DNA of 64,000 bases from JALYXV01 sp963733505 (GTDB lineage: Bacteria > Actinomycetota > Acidimicrobiia > Acidimicrobiales > Palsa-688): contig CAVTDW010000027.1 of NCBI GenBank assembly GCA_963733505.1, positions 1 through 64,000 of the forward strand, given 5' to 3'. The notes beneath the pieces are model-generated. The model made no database searches, was not told the origin of the DNA, and saw nothing but the letters and a program-made list of their open reading frames with translations. The stretch's first letter is position 1. Every line of letters begins with the position of its first letter. Positions 45,082 through 54,917 of this stretch are shown here, piece by piece. A program made the position numbers and the translations under genes.

Positions 45082-46104
45082 ATGGCCACGACCACCGACG
45101 GCCTCGCCGGTTCTGACCGCGTGACTGCGACTGACGGGGCCGGATCTCCGCCAACGCGTCGACGCCGGGTACGCGGCCCCGAGCACGCCGCCTGGAAGCC
45201 GCCGCTCGGTCGCGTCCGCAGGACGATTCGCGAGATCGGTTTCGACTTCATCACCGCCGGCATCATCGTCCTGCTCTTCGTGGCCTACCAGCTGTGGGGC
45301 ACCGGCTTCGCCGAGGCGAGCAGCCAGAACAAGCTGAAGCACCAGTTCAAGGAGCCCGCGGCGGCTGCTCCCGCGCCGGCCACGACGACCGCGCCGGCCG
45401 AGGACAGCCCGGCGCTGGGCGCACCCGCGACCGGTGTGCCGGGACCGCCGGAGGGCACGGCCATCGCCCACCTCCGCATCCCCAAAATCGGCGTGGACAA
45501 GTACGTCGTCGAGGGTGTGACCGAGTCCGCCTTGCGGGAAGGCCCGGGGCACTATCCGGGCACGCCGTTGCCCGGTGAGCCGGGCAACGCGTCGATCGCC
45601 GGGCACCGCACGACCTACGGCGCTCCCTTCTACTCCCTGAACGAGCTCCAGCAGGGCGACAGCATCTTCGTCACGACCGACAAGGGCGCCTTCCACTACA
45701 CGGTCGACCAGATCGAGATCGTGAAGCCGACCGACATCGCCGTCATCGGCCCGACCTCCGACAATCGGCTCACGCTGACCACCTGCAACCCCCGTTTCTC
45801 CGCCACCAGCCGCCTCATCGTCGTCGCCAAGTTGACCGATCTCCCCGCCACGCCGACGCCCACCATCGCCCCGGCACCGATCGTCATCGCGGCCACCAAC
45901 CTGGGCACGGGCGACCATGGCGCCTGGCCGGACACCTTGCTGTACGGCGCCATCTTCGTGATGTTGTGGGTCGGGGTGCGGCTGTGGGCGAAGCGGCGGC
46001 GCTACTGGAAGTGGATCCCCTTCGTCGCCGGGATACCGATCTGCCTGGTGCCGTTGTGGTACCTGTTCGAGAACGCCATTCGGCTGCTGCCGAACAACAT
46101 CTGA
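45082..46104 (+). CDS. Class E sortase
   Basis: One N-terminal membrane helix (FITAGIIVLLFVAYQLWG), a Pro-Ala linker and the sortase beta-barrel follow. The catalytic His is in ASIAGHRTTYGAPF, Cys in RLTLTTCNPRFS and Arg in ATSRLIVVAKL. LTTCNPRF is the class E pattern. Two further membrane helices at the C-terminus (LLYGAIFVMLWVGVRLWA, then IPFVAGIPICLVPLWYLF) are usual for this class. It attaches surface proteins, often of LAXTG type, to the cell wall. No obvious substrate lies nearby. Confidence 0.9.
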   Translation: MATTTDGLAGSDRVTATDGAGSPPTRRRRVRGPEHAAWKPPLGRVRRTIREIGFDFITAGIIVLLFVAYQLWGTGFAEASSQNKLKHQFKEPAAAAPAPATTTAPAEDSPALGAPATGVPGPPEGTAIAHLRIPKIGVDKYVVEGVTESALREGPGHYPGTPLPGEPGNASIAGHRTTYGAPFYSLNELQQGDSIFVTTDKGAFHYTVDQIEIVKPTDIAVIGPTSDNRLTLTTCNPRFSATSRLIVVAKLTDLPATPTPTIAPAPIVIAATNLGTGDHGAWPDTLLYGAIFVMLWVGVRLWAKRRRYWKWIPFVAGIPICLVPLWYLFENAIRLLPNNI

Positions 46105-46572
46105 TCAGGCGCCGGGCTGGTCCAGCGCGAACACCGGGTGCAAGGTGGCCGCCTGCTGCAACGCTTCCTCGGACGAGTCGGCGGTGACCCCGTCGAAGAA
46201 CACCCCCACCTCGGCCTTCCAGCGCTTCAGATAAGCCCGCAGGACCGGAATCGCCTCGGTCGGGCCCAGCTCATGGGCTACCCGCTCCTCTCGCCGGCGT
46301 CCAAGTATCAGGGCCAGGTGACCCTGATCGGCGCGGACGTTGCGGACCCACTGGGTCTCCCCCCGGGGGGCCACCAGGTACTCCCGGCCGTCGAGGACGA
46401 GGAGGTTGACCGGGTTGCGCCGGGGCAGCCCGGACGTGCGTCCCTTGACCTCGAGGATTCGTGACCCGAGGACACTTACTCCGAGGCGCGTCAGCCCGGC
46501 CACCGCCCGGTTGAACACGTTGCGGGTGAACCAGCCCGGTGCCGCGTAGTGGCGGGACTGATCGGCCGACAT
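46105..46572 (-). CDS. F420-dependent nitroreductase-like protein (DUF385)
   Basis: The deazaflavin-dependent family motifs are visible: FNRAVAGLTRLG, LEVKGRTSGLPRRNPVNLLV, YLVAPRGETQWVRNVRA and a C-terminal GVFFDG. The 155 residues match Ddn-type proteins, which reduce substrates with F420H2 at the membrane. The start is ATG 46572, next to the stop of the NUDIX gene. The substrate is unknown. Confidence 0.82.
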   Translation of the reverse strand: MSADQSRHYAAPGWFTRNVFNRAVAGLTRLGVSVLGSRILEVKGRTSGLPRRNPVNLLVLDGREYLVAPRGETQWVRNVRADQGHLALILGRRREERVAHELGPTEAIPVLRAYLKRWKAEVGVFFDGVTADSSEEALQQAATLHPVFALDQPGA

Positions 46573-46580
46573 TCTCAGGC

Positions 46581-47006
46581 TTACTCGGCCTGGCCGAGCG
46601 CCTCGGGCAGGGCTTCGAGCACGGGCTGGTCGCGCTCGTAGGACAGCATCTGACGGGCCCGGTCGAACGGCAGCCAGCGGGCGATGTCGACCTCCTGGCT
46701 GGGTTTCAGTTCGCCTCCGGTGGCCGTCATGGTCCAGTAGCGCACGACCTTGGGCTTGGCGTAGCGGTCGAGGTAGCGAGTGCTCGGAAGCTCTTTGCCG
46801 AGCTCGACCTCCAAGCCCGTCTCCTCGCGAACCTCGCGGCGGGCCGCGTCCTCGTCGCTCTCGTCGCCCTCGGCTTTGCCCTTGGGTAGGCTCCAGTCGT
46901 CGTACGACGGGCGGTGGACGAGCACCACGTCGACCTTTCCCGGCAACCACTCCGAGGGCCGCCAGATCACCCCGCCGCTGGCCCGGATGGGATCGCCGGC
47001 GCTCAC
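46581..47006 (-). CDS. NUDIX hydrolase
   Basis: The complete NUDIX box GKAEGDESDEDAAR followed by REVREETGLEV is present. The start at GTG 47006 (SAGDPIRASGGVIW) overlaps the ppk stop by 4 bases. The protein resembles the MutT1-type NUDIX domain of actinobacteria (diadenosine polyphosphate or 8-oxo-GTP hydrolysis) but lacks the phosphatase half. SixA-like phosphatase lies about 1.6 kb away. Confidence 0.82.
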   Translation of the reverse strand: MSAGDPIRASGGVIWRPSEWLPGKVDVVLVHRPSYDDWSLPKGKAEGDESDEDAARREVREETGLEVELGKELPSTRYLDRYAKPKVVRYWTMTATGGELKPSQEVDIARWLPFDRARQMLSYERDQPVLEALPEALGQAE

Positions 47007-49409
47007 CCGACGCCCCGCCCGAGGGGGTTGAGCGGATCGGGCTCTCGCCGCCTGCGAGCCCGGTCGACGGCCTCGTCCTGGAAGTGTTGCTGGGCGCTGA
47101 AGCCCTTGTCGGCCGGGATCTTCACCCAGGTACCGTCGCCGCGCAGTTCCCAGGCCAATGCGTCGTCGGCCAGCTCGGCCGCCAAGATCTCGCGCAGCCG
47201 CCGGCACCCTTCAGGATCGTCGACGGGGACGATGACCTCGACCCGGCGATCCAGGTTCCGCGGCATCATGTCGGCCGACCCGATGTAGAACTCTCCACCC
47301 GTGGGCATGGTGCCGACGATATCGGCATCTCCGCCCAGTCCCACCTCGGCACCGGTCGATCCGCCCCCGGCGACGGGTGCGTCACCGTTGGCGGGGACCT
47401 TTTCCCCACCTGTTTTCCCCCACCTGTTTTCCGTTGCGGCCGAAGAAGTAGATCCGTGAGTGCTCCAGCCAGCGGCCCACGATGCTGCGCACCGCGATGT
47501 TGTCCGACAGGCCCGGCACCCCGGGGCGCAGGCAGCAGATCCCCCGGATGATCAGGGTGATGCGGACCCCGGCGTGGCTGGCGGCGTAGAGGGCGTCGAT
47601 GATGCCTGGATCGACGAGGTTGTTCATCTTCCAGATGAGCACGCCCTCGTCGCCCCGCTCGGCCTCGCGCTCGATGCGTTCGACCATGGCGGCGCGCAGC
47701 GACAGGGGCGCCACCAGGATGCGGCGGTACTCGGTGCGCCGGCTGTACCCGGTGATGGAGTTGAACAGGTCGGTCAGGTCGGCGCCCACCTCGGCATCGG
47801 TCGTGAGGATCCCCAGGTCCTCGTACAGCCGGGCGGTCTGGGAGTTGTAGTTGCCGGTGCCGATGTGGCAGTAGCGCCGTATCCCGTCGTCCTCCTGGCG
47901 CACCACCAAGGCCGTCTTGGAGTGGGTCTTCAGGCCGATCAGGCCGTAGACGACGTGGACGCCGGCCTGCTCCAGTTGCCGGGCCCAGGCCACGTTGGCC
48001 GCCTCGTCGCCCCGGGCCTTGAGTTCGACCAGGGCGGCCACCTGGGTGCCCCGTTCGGCCGCCCGGATGAGGGCCTTGACGATGGGGCTGTCGCCGCTGG
48101 TTCGGTAGAGAGTCTGCTTGATGGCCAGCACCTTGGGGTCCCGGGCCGCCTGCTTGATGAACGCCTCGACCGAGGTGGCGAAGCTGTCGTAGGGGTGGTG
48201 CAGCAGCAGGTCGCCCTGGCGGATGGCGTTGAAGATGTCGAGCGGCTCGTCGTCGGCAGTGGTCAGCCGGGCGGGCGTGACGGGTGCAAACGGCTCGTCT
48301 TTCAGCTCCGGGCGATCGAGGGCGTGCACCGCCCAGAGTCCCGCCAGGTCGAGGGGTCCCTTGATGACGTAGACGTCGTCAGCGGCCAGGTCGAGCTCCC
48401 GGCACAGCAGGTGGCGGACCTCGTCGGACATGGCCGCTTCGATCTCCAGGCGCACCGCCCGGCCGAAGCGTCGCCGACGCAACTCCATCTCGACCGCTTC
48501 CAGCAGGTCGTCGGCCTCGTCCTCCTCGAGGGTGAGGTCGGCGTTGCGGGTCACCCGGAAGGGGTGGTGGCTCTCGATGTCCATGCCGGGGAACAGGGCG
48601 CCCAAGTGGGCCGAGATGACGTGGTCGAGGGGGACGTAGCGTTCGCCGTCGGGAGTCACGACGAAGCCGGGAAGCAGCGGCGGGACCTTGACGCGGGCGA
48701 AGCGCCGTTCCTTGGTCACCGGGTCGGAGACAATCACCGCCAGGTTGAGGGAGAGGTTGGAGATGTACGGGAACGGGTGGCCCGGGTCCACCGCGAGGGG
48801 GGTGAGGACAGGGAAGATCCGCTCCTGGAAGACCTCCTCGATGTAGGCCCGGTCGTCGTCTTGTAGCGAATCCCAGCTGGAGAGGCGGATGCCGTGTTCT
48901 TCGAGTTCGGGCACGACCTCGTCGATGAAGGCGCGGACGCGGCGCTCGACGAGACAGGCGGTTTCGAGCTTGATGGCGCGGAGCTGGTCGCCGGGCGCCA
49001 GGCCGGCTGGGTCGGTGCCGAGGAGGCCGGCGGCCAGCTGGTCCTTGAGGCCGGCCACCCGGACCTCGAAGAACTCGTCGAGCAGGCCCTGGAAGATGGC
49101 GAGGAACTTGGCCCGTTCCAGCAGGGGTACAGACTTGTCCTCGGCCATGGCCAGGACGCGGCTGAAGTAGTCGAGCGTCGACAGCTCGCGGTTGACATAG
49201 CGCAGGGCTTGGTCCTCGGCCGCGCCGGGGGGTGGAAGGGTAACGGTGGCCCCGGTGGCGACTCCTGCGGGGCCGGGAGCCCCGGGGACGGCGATGCCGA
49301 GGCGTGCCGCGGAGGCGACCACGTGTTCCGGCTGCTGGTCAGGGTCCTGGTCGTCGGCGGGCAGGTGCTCGGGGACGTCGACGGGCTCGCCCGCGTGCGT
49401 CGTCGCCAT
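47003..49409 (-). CDS. ppk1: Polyphosphate kinase, frame broken by a 14-bp tandem repeat
   Basis: It is a complete polyphosphate kinase 1. The N-terminal domain is followed by catalytic LKTHSKTALVVR, CHIGTGNYN and SADMMPRNLDRR. The start is ATG 49409 (MATTHAGEP). The C-terminal 110 residues lie in another frame. The break falls in a linker after YFFGRN that contains the perfect tandem repeat CCCCACCTGTTTTC at 47404-47431. Two copies put the end out of frame; three copies would restore it with no stop. The enzyme makes polyphosphate from ATP in the cytoplasm, linking it to the nearby pst genes. The NUDIX gene is coupled to it. Confidence 0.9.
47404..47431 (+). repeat. Two perfect copies of a 14-bp repeat in ppk
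   Basis: CCCCACCTGTTTTC occurs twice head to tail. Because 14 is not a multiple of 3, the copy number decides which frame follows: only three copies (or none modulo 3) read into the true C-terminus. Confidence 0.85.
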
Positions 49410-49501
49410 CACCGCCACGGTAGTCCTGTCGCGGCCCAGGATGCGCTGCCGGCCGCCCCGCCAGCGGCCGCGACGCGAGGCGGCGCCAGCGCCGACGCCG
49501 G

Positions 49502-49786
49502 TTATTCGGCGATCTCTTCCTCGGGGAGACCGAGGTCCCACTCGAGCAGGAGGTTCTCCCGTTCGGCGTCGCGGACGACTCGTTCCCGGTTACGGCGGAA
49601 CTGCGGGTCGTGCGGCGGCAGCAGGACCAGGCGGGCCAGCGCCCGCTGGCGGAAGTCCTCGATCAGGTTGCGGTCTCCGAAATCGGAATCAACCCGCCAG
49701 TGGGGCGCAACCGGACCGAGGTACATGATCCTGACGCTGCCCTTGGGCGGCTGCGGCTGCTCTTCGGTGCGTTGCGGGTCTGACAT
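49502..49786 (-). CDS. 94-residue conserved-looking hypothetical protein before ppk
   Basis: Starting at ATG 49786, the product has a Pro-Gln start, a central strand (VRIMYLGPVAPHWRVDSDFG) and a helical acidic C-terminus (RDAERENLLLEWDLGLPEEE). It lies 92 bases before ppk on the same strand. The family is not recognised. Confidence 0.5.
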   Translation of the reverse strand: MSDPQRTEEQPQPPKGSVRIMYLGPVAPHWRVDSDFGDRNLIEDFRQRALARLVLLPPHDPQFRRNRERVVRDAERENLLLEWDLGLPEEEIAE

Positions 49787-49859
49787 CGCCGCCAGGTTAC
49801 CGTCAGGGGGGCCAAGTTCCGGCGAGGCGGTCCGACCAGGGTCCGCAGCCCGCTTTCCT

Positions 49860-49894
49860 AGCAGTACATGACCGCCAGAGGTCATGTAGCTGCT
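49860..49894. terminator. Strong hairpin downstream of the second HtrA gene
   Basis: GCAG-ACATGACC and GGTCATGT-CTGC arms pair around GCCAGA with one bulged base each. It lies 15 bases after the HtrA stop on the minus strand. No U run follows in that direction, so termination would be weak or factor-assisted. Confidence 0.5.
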
Positions 49895-49908
49895 AACAAA
49901 GGAGCCGG

Positions 49909-51590
49909 CTACGGGCTCGCCGGTACCGCACTGAGGGTCACGGTGGTGGTCTTGGTGGTGGAACCCCGAACGTAGGTGACCCCGACTTTGTCCCCCGGCT
50001 GATGGGACCGAATCAGGGTGACCAGCTCGCTGTTACCCGTGACCCGCTTCCCGTCGAACATGGTGATGACGTCGTTCGCCTGGATCCCGGCCGAGGCGGC
50101 GGGACCGCCGGCTGTGACGCTGGCGACGAATGCCCCGGTGTCGACGCTGCTGCCCACACGCTGGGCGATCTGGGGTGTCATGTCACCGACGCCGGCCCCC
50201 AAGTAGCCGGGATTGCGGTTGATCCCCTTGGCCAGATCGGGGATGAGGGGCTTGATGTTGTTGACCGGGATGGCGAAGCCCAGGTTCTGCGCCAGTTCCT
50301 GGGCATTCGCCGACTGGATGACGAGCGTGTTCATTCCGACCACTTCCCCGCTGGCGTTGACCAGGGGGCCGCCGGAGTTGCCGGGGTTGATGGCGGCGTC
50401 GGTCTGAATGAGGTTCTGCGGTTGGCGGGGGTCTGGAAGGTTGCGGCCGATGGCGGAGATGATCCCGGTCGTGACCGTTGGGCCACCGGGCAGGTTCAGG
50501 GCGTTACCGATGGCCACGACGTCGTCGCCCACAACCGACTTTGACGAATCGCCCAGCGTGACCGTCGGTAGACCCGAGATGTTGTCGACCTTCAGGACGG
50601 CCACGTCATCGGTCGCGTCGTGGCCGAGGAGTGTGGCAGGCCGGGCCTCGGTGGAGTTGAACAGGGTCACGGTGATCTTGGTGGCCTTGTCGATGACGTG
50701 GTTGTTGGTCACGACCTGACCGTCGGACGTGATGATCATGCCGGTCCCGGCGCCGAGGTCAGTCCTGATCGAGACAATGGCGTCTTGGACCTTGCCCAGC
50801 ACCTCTTGGACCGTCGCCTGGTGGGTGATCACACTGGTATTGGGCTGGGTCACCTGGCGAACGATGGTGGTCTTGTGGTTGCGGCCCGAGACGACCGCGC
50901 CGACTCCGCCGCCGACCAGGGCGCCAATCAGACCCGCGACCAGGGCGACGGCCAGCCACCGGCTCCGTGGTGCCGGTTGGTCGGGCGGGCGCGCGGTCAA
51001 CGGCACCGGCGGGGCGGACGCTCGATCGTCATCAGGGACGGGAGCGGCACCGGGATAGGGGTAGCCGAATGAGTAGGGGGCGGGCTCAGCCGGTGCCGAT
51101 TCCACCGGGGGCGCCGAGTACGCGAACGAAGGGAAGGGGACCGCAGCGGACCCAGGGTGACTGGGCGGTCCAGACGCGGGGGGCGCCGTGGCCGAGGCGG
51201 GGTACGCAGGCAAGGCCGTGGGGGGGCAGGCGAGGCGGGCGCAGGGGGGCCGGGCGGGGCGGGCGGGCGAGCGGCCGTTCGTGGGACGCGGGCGGGGGCG
51301 GGGGGCGGCGGCCGTTCCTGGGCCGCGACCGGCGCTGGGGTCGCGGGTGGCGGCGAGAGCGGTCCGGCGGTTGCCGGTGTCGAAGGCGGTACGGGCTGTG
51401 CCCGCGGCGGCCTCGAAGCCGCGCCGCCGGCGCCGGAAAAGAACTGACGGGCAGTAGCATCACCTTTCGCCGGCCGGGCGGGGCGGGAACTTGACGACTC
51501 GGGAACCGCGTCCACCAATTCGTCCGTCGAACCTTCGACCGGCATACTGGTGTCAGCGCCAGCCGAGGAAGGTCCACCGGTAGTGCTCAT
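49909..51590 (-). CDS. HtrA/DegP-type serine protease with PDZ, one frameshift
   Basis: A Pro-rich cytoplasmic N-terminus of about 200 residues is followed by a membrane helix (WLAVALVAGLIGALVGGGVG). The trypsin-like domain has His in VTNNHVID, Asp in TDDVAVLKV and Ser in NPGNSGGPLVN, and one PDZ domain ends the protein. The first 120 residues (MSTTGGPSSAGADTSMPVEG and onwards) are in another frame. The shift occurs at a seven-G run at 51220-51226, where one more base restores the frame. It is divergent from whiB, with 74 bases between starts. Confidence 0.88.
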
Positions 51591-51664
51591 GTCTTCTCAA
51601 CTCTCGTCACGATGAATTCGATCCAGATCAGATGTTTCGCCCGTAATACAACCCAGGAAGGGGA

Positions 51665-52027
51665 ATGAAAATTCTTCGCGGAAACCCTGAATGGGCGCCC
51701 ATCGTTACCGATGAGGCGCATGGAGGCGGAATGGACACGTTATGGATGCAGGACGGCAAGTGCCGGGAGCTGCCTCCCGAGACGTTCTTTCCCAGCGATG
51801 GGGTGGGTGTCGAGATCGCGCGCCGCATCTGCGCCGACTGCCCGGTGAAGGAGCCCTGCCTCGAGTACGCCCTGCACAACCGGATCGAGCACGGCGTCTG
51901 GGGGGGAGCCTCCGAACGCGAGCGCCGGCGGATTGCCCGCCGTCGTCGCGGTGTCTCCGCCCGCCCCGGCTCCCAGCCCCAGCCGCAGCCAGTAAGCGCC
52001 TCCGAAGCGGGCGGCCCCAGCCGCTAG
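51665..52027 (+). CDS. WhiB-family regulator (1)
   Basis: Four cysteines for a 4Fe-4S cluster lie at residues 33, 56, 59 and 65 (ICADCPVKEPC). The turn motif GVWGG and a basic DNA-binding tail (RERRRIARRRRG) follow. An AGGAAGG site lies just before ATG 51665. An internal ATG at 51731 is also possible. WhiB proteins sense redox or bind sigma-A to control development and stress genes. The C-terminal Pro-Gln extension is not usual. It is divergent from the HtrA gene. Confidence 0.9.
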   Translation: MKILRGNPEWAPIVTDEAHGGGMDTLWMQDGKCRELPPETFFPSDGVGVEIARRICADCPVKEPCLEYALHNRIEHGVWGGASERERRRIARRRRGVSARPGSQPQPQPVSASEAGGPSR

Positions 52028-52040
52028 CGGCAAAACCAGC

Positions 52041-52328
52041 TCAGTTGGCGGACGGCTTCTCGGACTCTCGGCGGGCCTTGGCTTCGCGCTCGGCGATGAG
52101 CGCGTCCAACTCGGCCTTGCTCATGGTGATCTTGTCGTCGGCCGGGGCGGGCTTGGCCTGCTCCGTTTTGGCCTCTTCGTCAGCCTCGCGCTGGGCCTTC
52201 TTGAACTCCTTGTTGGCCTCTCCGAGGCTGCGCGCATACTTGGGCAGCTTCGGTGCCGCGAAGAGCAAGAGGATCGCCAGGATGATCACAAATATGATTT
52301 CCGGCGAGAAGATCTCTGCAGTAAGCAT
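52041..52328 (-). CDS. tatA: Twin-arginine translocase subunit TatA
   Basis: An N-terminal membrane helix (IIFVIILAILLLFAAPKLPK) is followed by the amphipathic helix YARSLGEANKEFKKAQR and a charged tail. The motif before the amphipathic helix reads AAPKLP in place of the common FGxxKLP. The start is ATG 52328. TatA pores export folded proteins. No tatC is near. Confidence 0.85.
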   Translation of the reverse strand: MLTAEIFSPEIIFVIILAILLLFAAPKLPKYARSLGEANKEFKKAQREADEEAKTEQAKPAPADDKITMSKAELDALIAEREAKARRESEKPSAN

Positions 52329-52397
52329 GATTCTCCAGAGTAGTGGTTTGATGGTTCTTCGACACCGCGAGCGCAGGCGGATGGCAGGCTTCGCGGC

Positions 52398-53237
52398 GTG
52401 AGGCCGCTGCTGGAGTGCGTGGTCAACATCAGCGAAGGGCGGCGCGCTGAGGTCGTGGCCGCGATTGCTGCCGAGGCGGGCCCGGTCGTGCTCGATGTGC
52501 ATCGAGACGAGCACCACAACCGGGCCGTTCTCACCCTCGCGGGGGCTGAGGGTCCGGTGGCCGAAGCCGCTCGGCAGGTCGCGGCGGCGACGGTCGCTCG
52601 GCTCGATCTGGCCTCCCATGAGGGCGCCCACCCCCGGATCGGGGTGCTGGATGTGGTGCCGTGGGTGTCGTTGTGCGGCTGGCCCCTGCAACCGGGTCCG
52701 CCCCACGTCTCCGTCGACGCCCGAAATGACTTTGCCCGATGGGCTGGCGACGTTCTCGAGTTGCCCTGCTTTGTCTACGGCAGCGAGCGTTCGCTCCCCG
52801 ACATCCGCCGTGACGCCTGGACATCGCTGGTGCCGGACACCGGCCCCCCTTTTCCCCATCCAACTGCCGGCGCCGCGGCCGTGGGTGCCCGGCCGGTGCT
52901 CGTCGCCTACAACCTGTGGCTGGCCGAGCCCGACTTGGACCTGGCCCGGCGGCTGGCGGCGGGGGTGCGGGGCCCCGCGGTGCGGGCGCTCGGGCTGCGG
53001 GTCGGCGACGCCGTCCAGGTGTCCTGCAACCTCATCGATCCAGAAGTGGTCGGGCCGGCCGCTGTCTTTGATGCCGTTGCCGCTCGAACCGGCGTCGATC
53101 GGGCGGAGTTGGTGGGGCTGGTGCCCGCCCGGGTGCTCGACGCCATCGCCGAGCATCGGTGGCGGGAGCTCGACCTCGACCGCTCACGAACAATCGAGGC
53201 CCGCCTCGAGCAGACGGGCCTCGATCGGGGAAGTTGA
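52398..53237 (+). CDS. Glutamate formiminotransferase-like protein (FTCD N-terminal type)
   Basis: The opening LLECVVNISEGRR, then LASHEGAHPRIGVLDVVPWV and a C-terminal domain with ALGLRVGDAVQVSCNLIDPE match formiminotransferase. The catalytic His region (SHEGAHPRIG) is intact. The enzyme moves a formimino group between folate and glutamate in histidine breakdown. No other hut gene is present, so its role here is uncertain. It is divergent from tatA. Confidence 0.85.
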   Translation: MRPLLECVVNISEGRRAEVVAAIAAEAGPVVLDVHRDEHHNRAVLTLAGAEGPVAEAARQVAAATVARLDLASHEGAHPRIGVLDVVPWVSLCGWPLQPGPPHVSVDARNDFARWAGDVLELPCFVYGSERSLPDIRRDAWTSLVPDTGPPFPHPTAGAAAVGARPVLVAYNLWLAEPDLDLARRLAAGVRGPAVRALGLRVGDAVQVSCNLIDPEVVGPAAVFDAVAARTGVDRAELVGLVPARVLDAIAEHRWRELDLDRSRTIEARLEQTGLDRGS

Positions 53238-53301
53238 TCCCGCGTGGACCGCAGGGCGCCGCGCCGGCGTCGATGCCGGCGCGGCACTCTGACGGGGGAA
53301 C

Positions 53302-53583
53302 TCAGGCCGATGCACCGTCCACCCGGCGTTCCATCGCCCGGCGGCGCCGGATCCGGCGCCGCTCCCGCTCGCTCAAGCCTCCCCAGATCCCGAACTTCTC
53401 GCCGTTGGCCAGGGCGTACTCCAGGCAGTCCTCTCGGACCACACATCCCCGGCATACCTCCTTGGCTTCGCGCGTTGACGCCCCGCGTTCGGGGAAGAAC
53501 AGGTCGGGGTCGACGCCCATGCAGTTGGCGTTGCGTTGCCACGGCTTGGGGGGCCGCTGAAGCAATTCGAATAGGCGATCCAT
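53302..53583 (-). CDS. WhiB-family regulator (2)
   Basis: Cysteines at residues 21, 44, 47 and 53 (CRGCVVREDC) match the WhiB cluster. GIWGG and a basic tail (RERRRIRRRRAMERR) follow. The start is ATG 53583 (MDRLFELLQRPPKPW). Its 93 residues and N-terminal WQRNANC resemble the WhiB1/WhiB2 group. It is convergent with the formiminotransferase gene. Confidence 0.92.
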   Translation of the reverse strand: MDRLFELLQRPPKPWQRNANCMGVDPDLFFPERGASTREAKEVCRGCVVREDCLEYALANGEKFGIWGGLSERERRRIRRRRAMERRVDGASA

Positions 53584-53745
53584 CGGTGGTCTCCCTCTGT
53601 TGCACCGAGGTGCAGTGCCGTCGATGTGCCGTGACATCTCTGTAACTACACCGATGTGATCTTCTCGCAGTTCGGTGCTTGAGCGCAAGGGGTATCCATG
53701 AAATTTCCGTTGTGACGTGCTATGTGGCCGGAGATGGAGGAACGA

Positions 53746-54258
53746 ATGGCGATCGAGGCGGTCCGGGGCGACATCACCACCCAGGAGGTGGACGCCGTCG
53801 TCAATGCCGCCAACCAGGCCCTGGCAGGCGGCGGTGGGGTCGATGGCGCAATCCACCGGGCGGCGGGGATGGCCCAGTTACGGGCGGCCTGCGATGCCCT
53901 CGGCGGCTGCGCGACGGGCGAAGCAAAGGCGACGCCGGGTTTCAACCTTCGGGCCCAGTGGATCATCCACGCCGTCGGGCCCCGATGGCGCGGCGGCGGC
54001 CACGGGGAGGCTGAGTTGCTGGCGTCGTGTTACCGGCGGTCGTTGGTCATCGCGGCCGAACTCGGGGCCCGCAGCATCGCGTTTCCGGCCATTTCAACCG
54101 GCATCTACGGGTATCCGGCGGCCGACGCGGCGGCGGTAGCCGTTTCCACGGTGCGATCGACGATGGGGTCGACGCCGCTCGGGATCGAACTGGTTCGCCT
54201 GGTGGCGTTCGACGATGCCACCTATCAGCTGTACCTCGAGCTTTTGGGGACGCCTTAG
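53746..54258 (+). CDS. Macro-domain protein (O-acetyl-ADP-ribose deacetylase type)
   Basis: The whole protein is one macro domain: VRGDITTQEVDAVVNAANQA, GGGGVDGAIHRAAG and IAFPAISTGIYGYPAADAA are the ligand-binding loops. The start is ATG 53746, supported by GGAGGA 5 bases before. The family hydrolyses O-acetyl-ADP-ribose or removes ADP-ribose from proteins. Its last bases overlap the trkA gene on the opposite strand by 4. Confidence 0.92.
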   Translation: MAIEAVRGDITTQEVDAVVNAANQALAGGGGVDGAIHRAAGMAQLRAACDALGGCATGEAKATPGFNLRAQWIIHAVGPRWRGGGHGEAELLASCYRRSLVIAAELGARSIAFPAISTGIYGYPAADAAAVAVSTVRSTMGSTPLGIELVRLVAFDDATYQLYLELLGTP

Positions 54259-54917
54259 CCGCCGACGAGCAGCGCCTTGACCGTGCCCTCGGACTCCTCG
54301 GTGACGAGCGCGATCACCTCGTCGCTGGCGTACAGGACGGTGTCGCCGTGGGGCACCACCACCCGCTGGTCGCGTACCACCGCCACGATGGTGGCATCGC
54401 GAGGCATCTCCAACTGGGTCAACGACATCCCCTTGGCCGGCGAGTCGTCGGCCAGCGTGACTTCGACCAGGCGGGCCTCGCCTTGGGCGAGCTGGAGGAT
54501 CCGTACGAGTGTGCCCACCGAGACGGCCTCCTCGACCAAGGCCGTGAGCATCTGCGGCGTCGAGACGGAGACATCCACGCCCCAGGTCTCGTTGAACAGC
54601 CACTGGTTCTTCGGGTGGTTGACCCGGGCGACCACACGGGGCACGGCGAACTCCATCTTGGCCAGCAAGGACACGACGAGGTTGTCCTCGTCGTCGCCGG
54701 TCGCGGCCACGACGACGTCGGCGTCGGCCAGTCCCGCGCGTTGGAGCGTGGTGACCTCGCAGGCGTCGCCTTCGAACCAGGTGATGTCGATGCTCGATCG
54801 CAGCCGGGCCACAAGATCACCGTCCTGCTCGATGATCAGCACCTCGTGGCCGGCGTCGTGGAGATCGGCGGCGATGGAGGTGCCGACGTTGCCCGCTCCG
54901 GCAATCGCGACCTTCAT
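54255..54917 (-). CDS. TrkA-type K+ uptake regulator (second of pair)
   Basis: It has the RCK-N Rossmann loop KVAIAGAGNVGTSIA, the acidic LIIEQD and VVAATGDDEDNLVVSLL, then an RCK-C domain with GMSLTQLEMPRDATIVAVVR. Such proteins bind NAD(H) and gate a Trk/Ktr channel. The ATG shares one base with the stop of the first trkA gene. No TrkH-type channel gene is in the window. Confidence 0.9.
   Translation of the reverse strand: MKVAIAGAGNVGTSIAADLHDAGHEVLIIEQDGDLVARLRSSIDITWFEGDACEVTTLQRAGLADADVVVAATGDDEDNLVVSLLAKMEFAVPRVVARVNHPKNQWLFNETWGVDVSVSTPQMLTALVEEAVSVGTLVRILQLAQGEARLVEVTLADDSPAKGMSLTQLEMPRDATIVAVVRDQRVVVPHGDTVLYASDEVIALVTEESEGTVKALLVGG

Noticed and set aside
53159..53645. Plus-strand frames opposite the second whiB gene
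   Set aside because: They are antisense shadows. The minus-strand whiB frame has the four cysteines and GIWGG.
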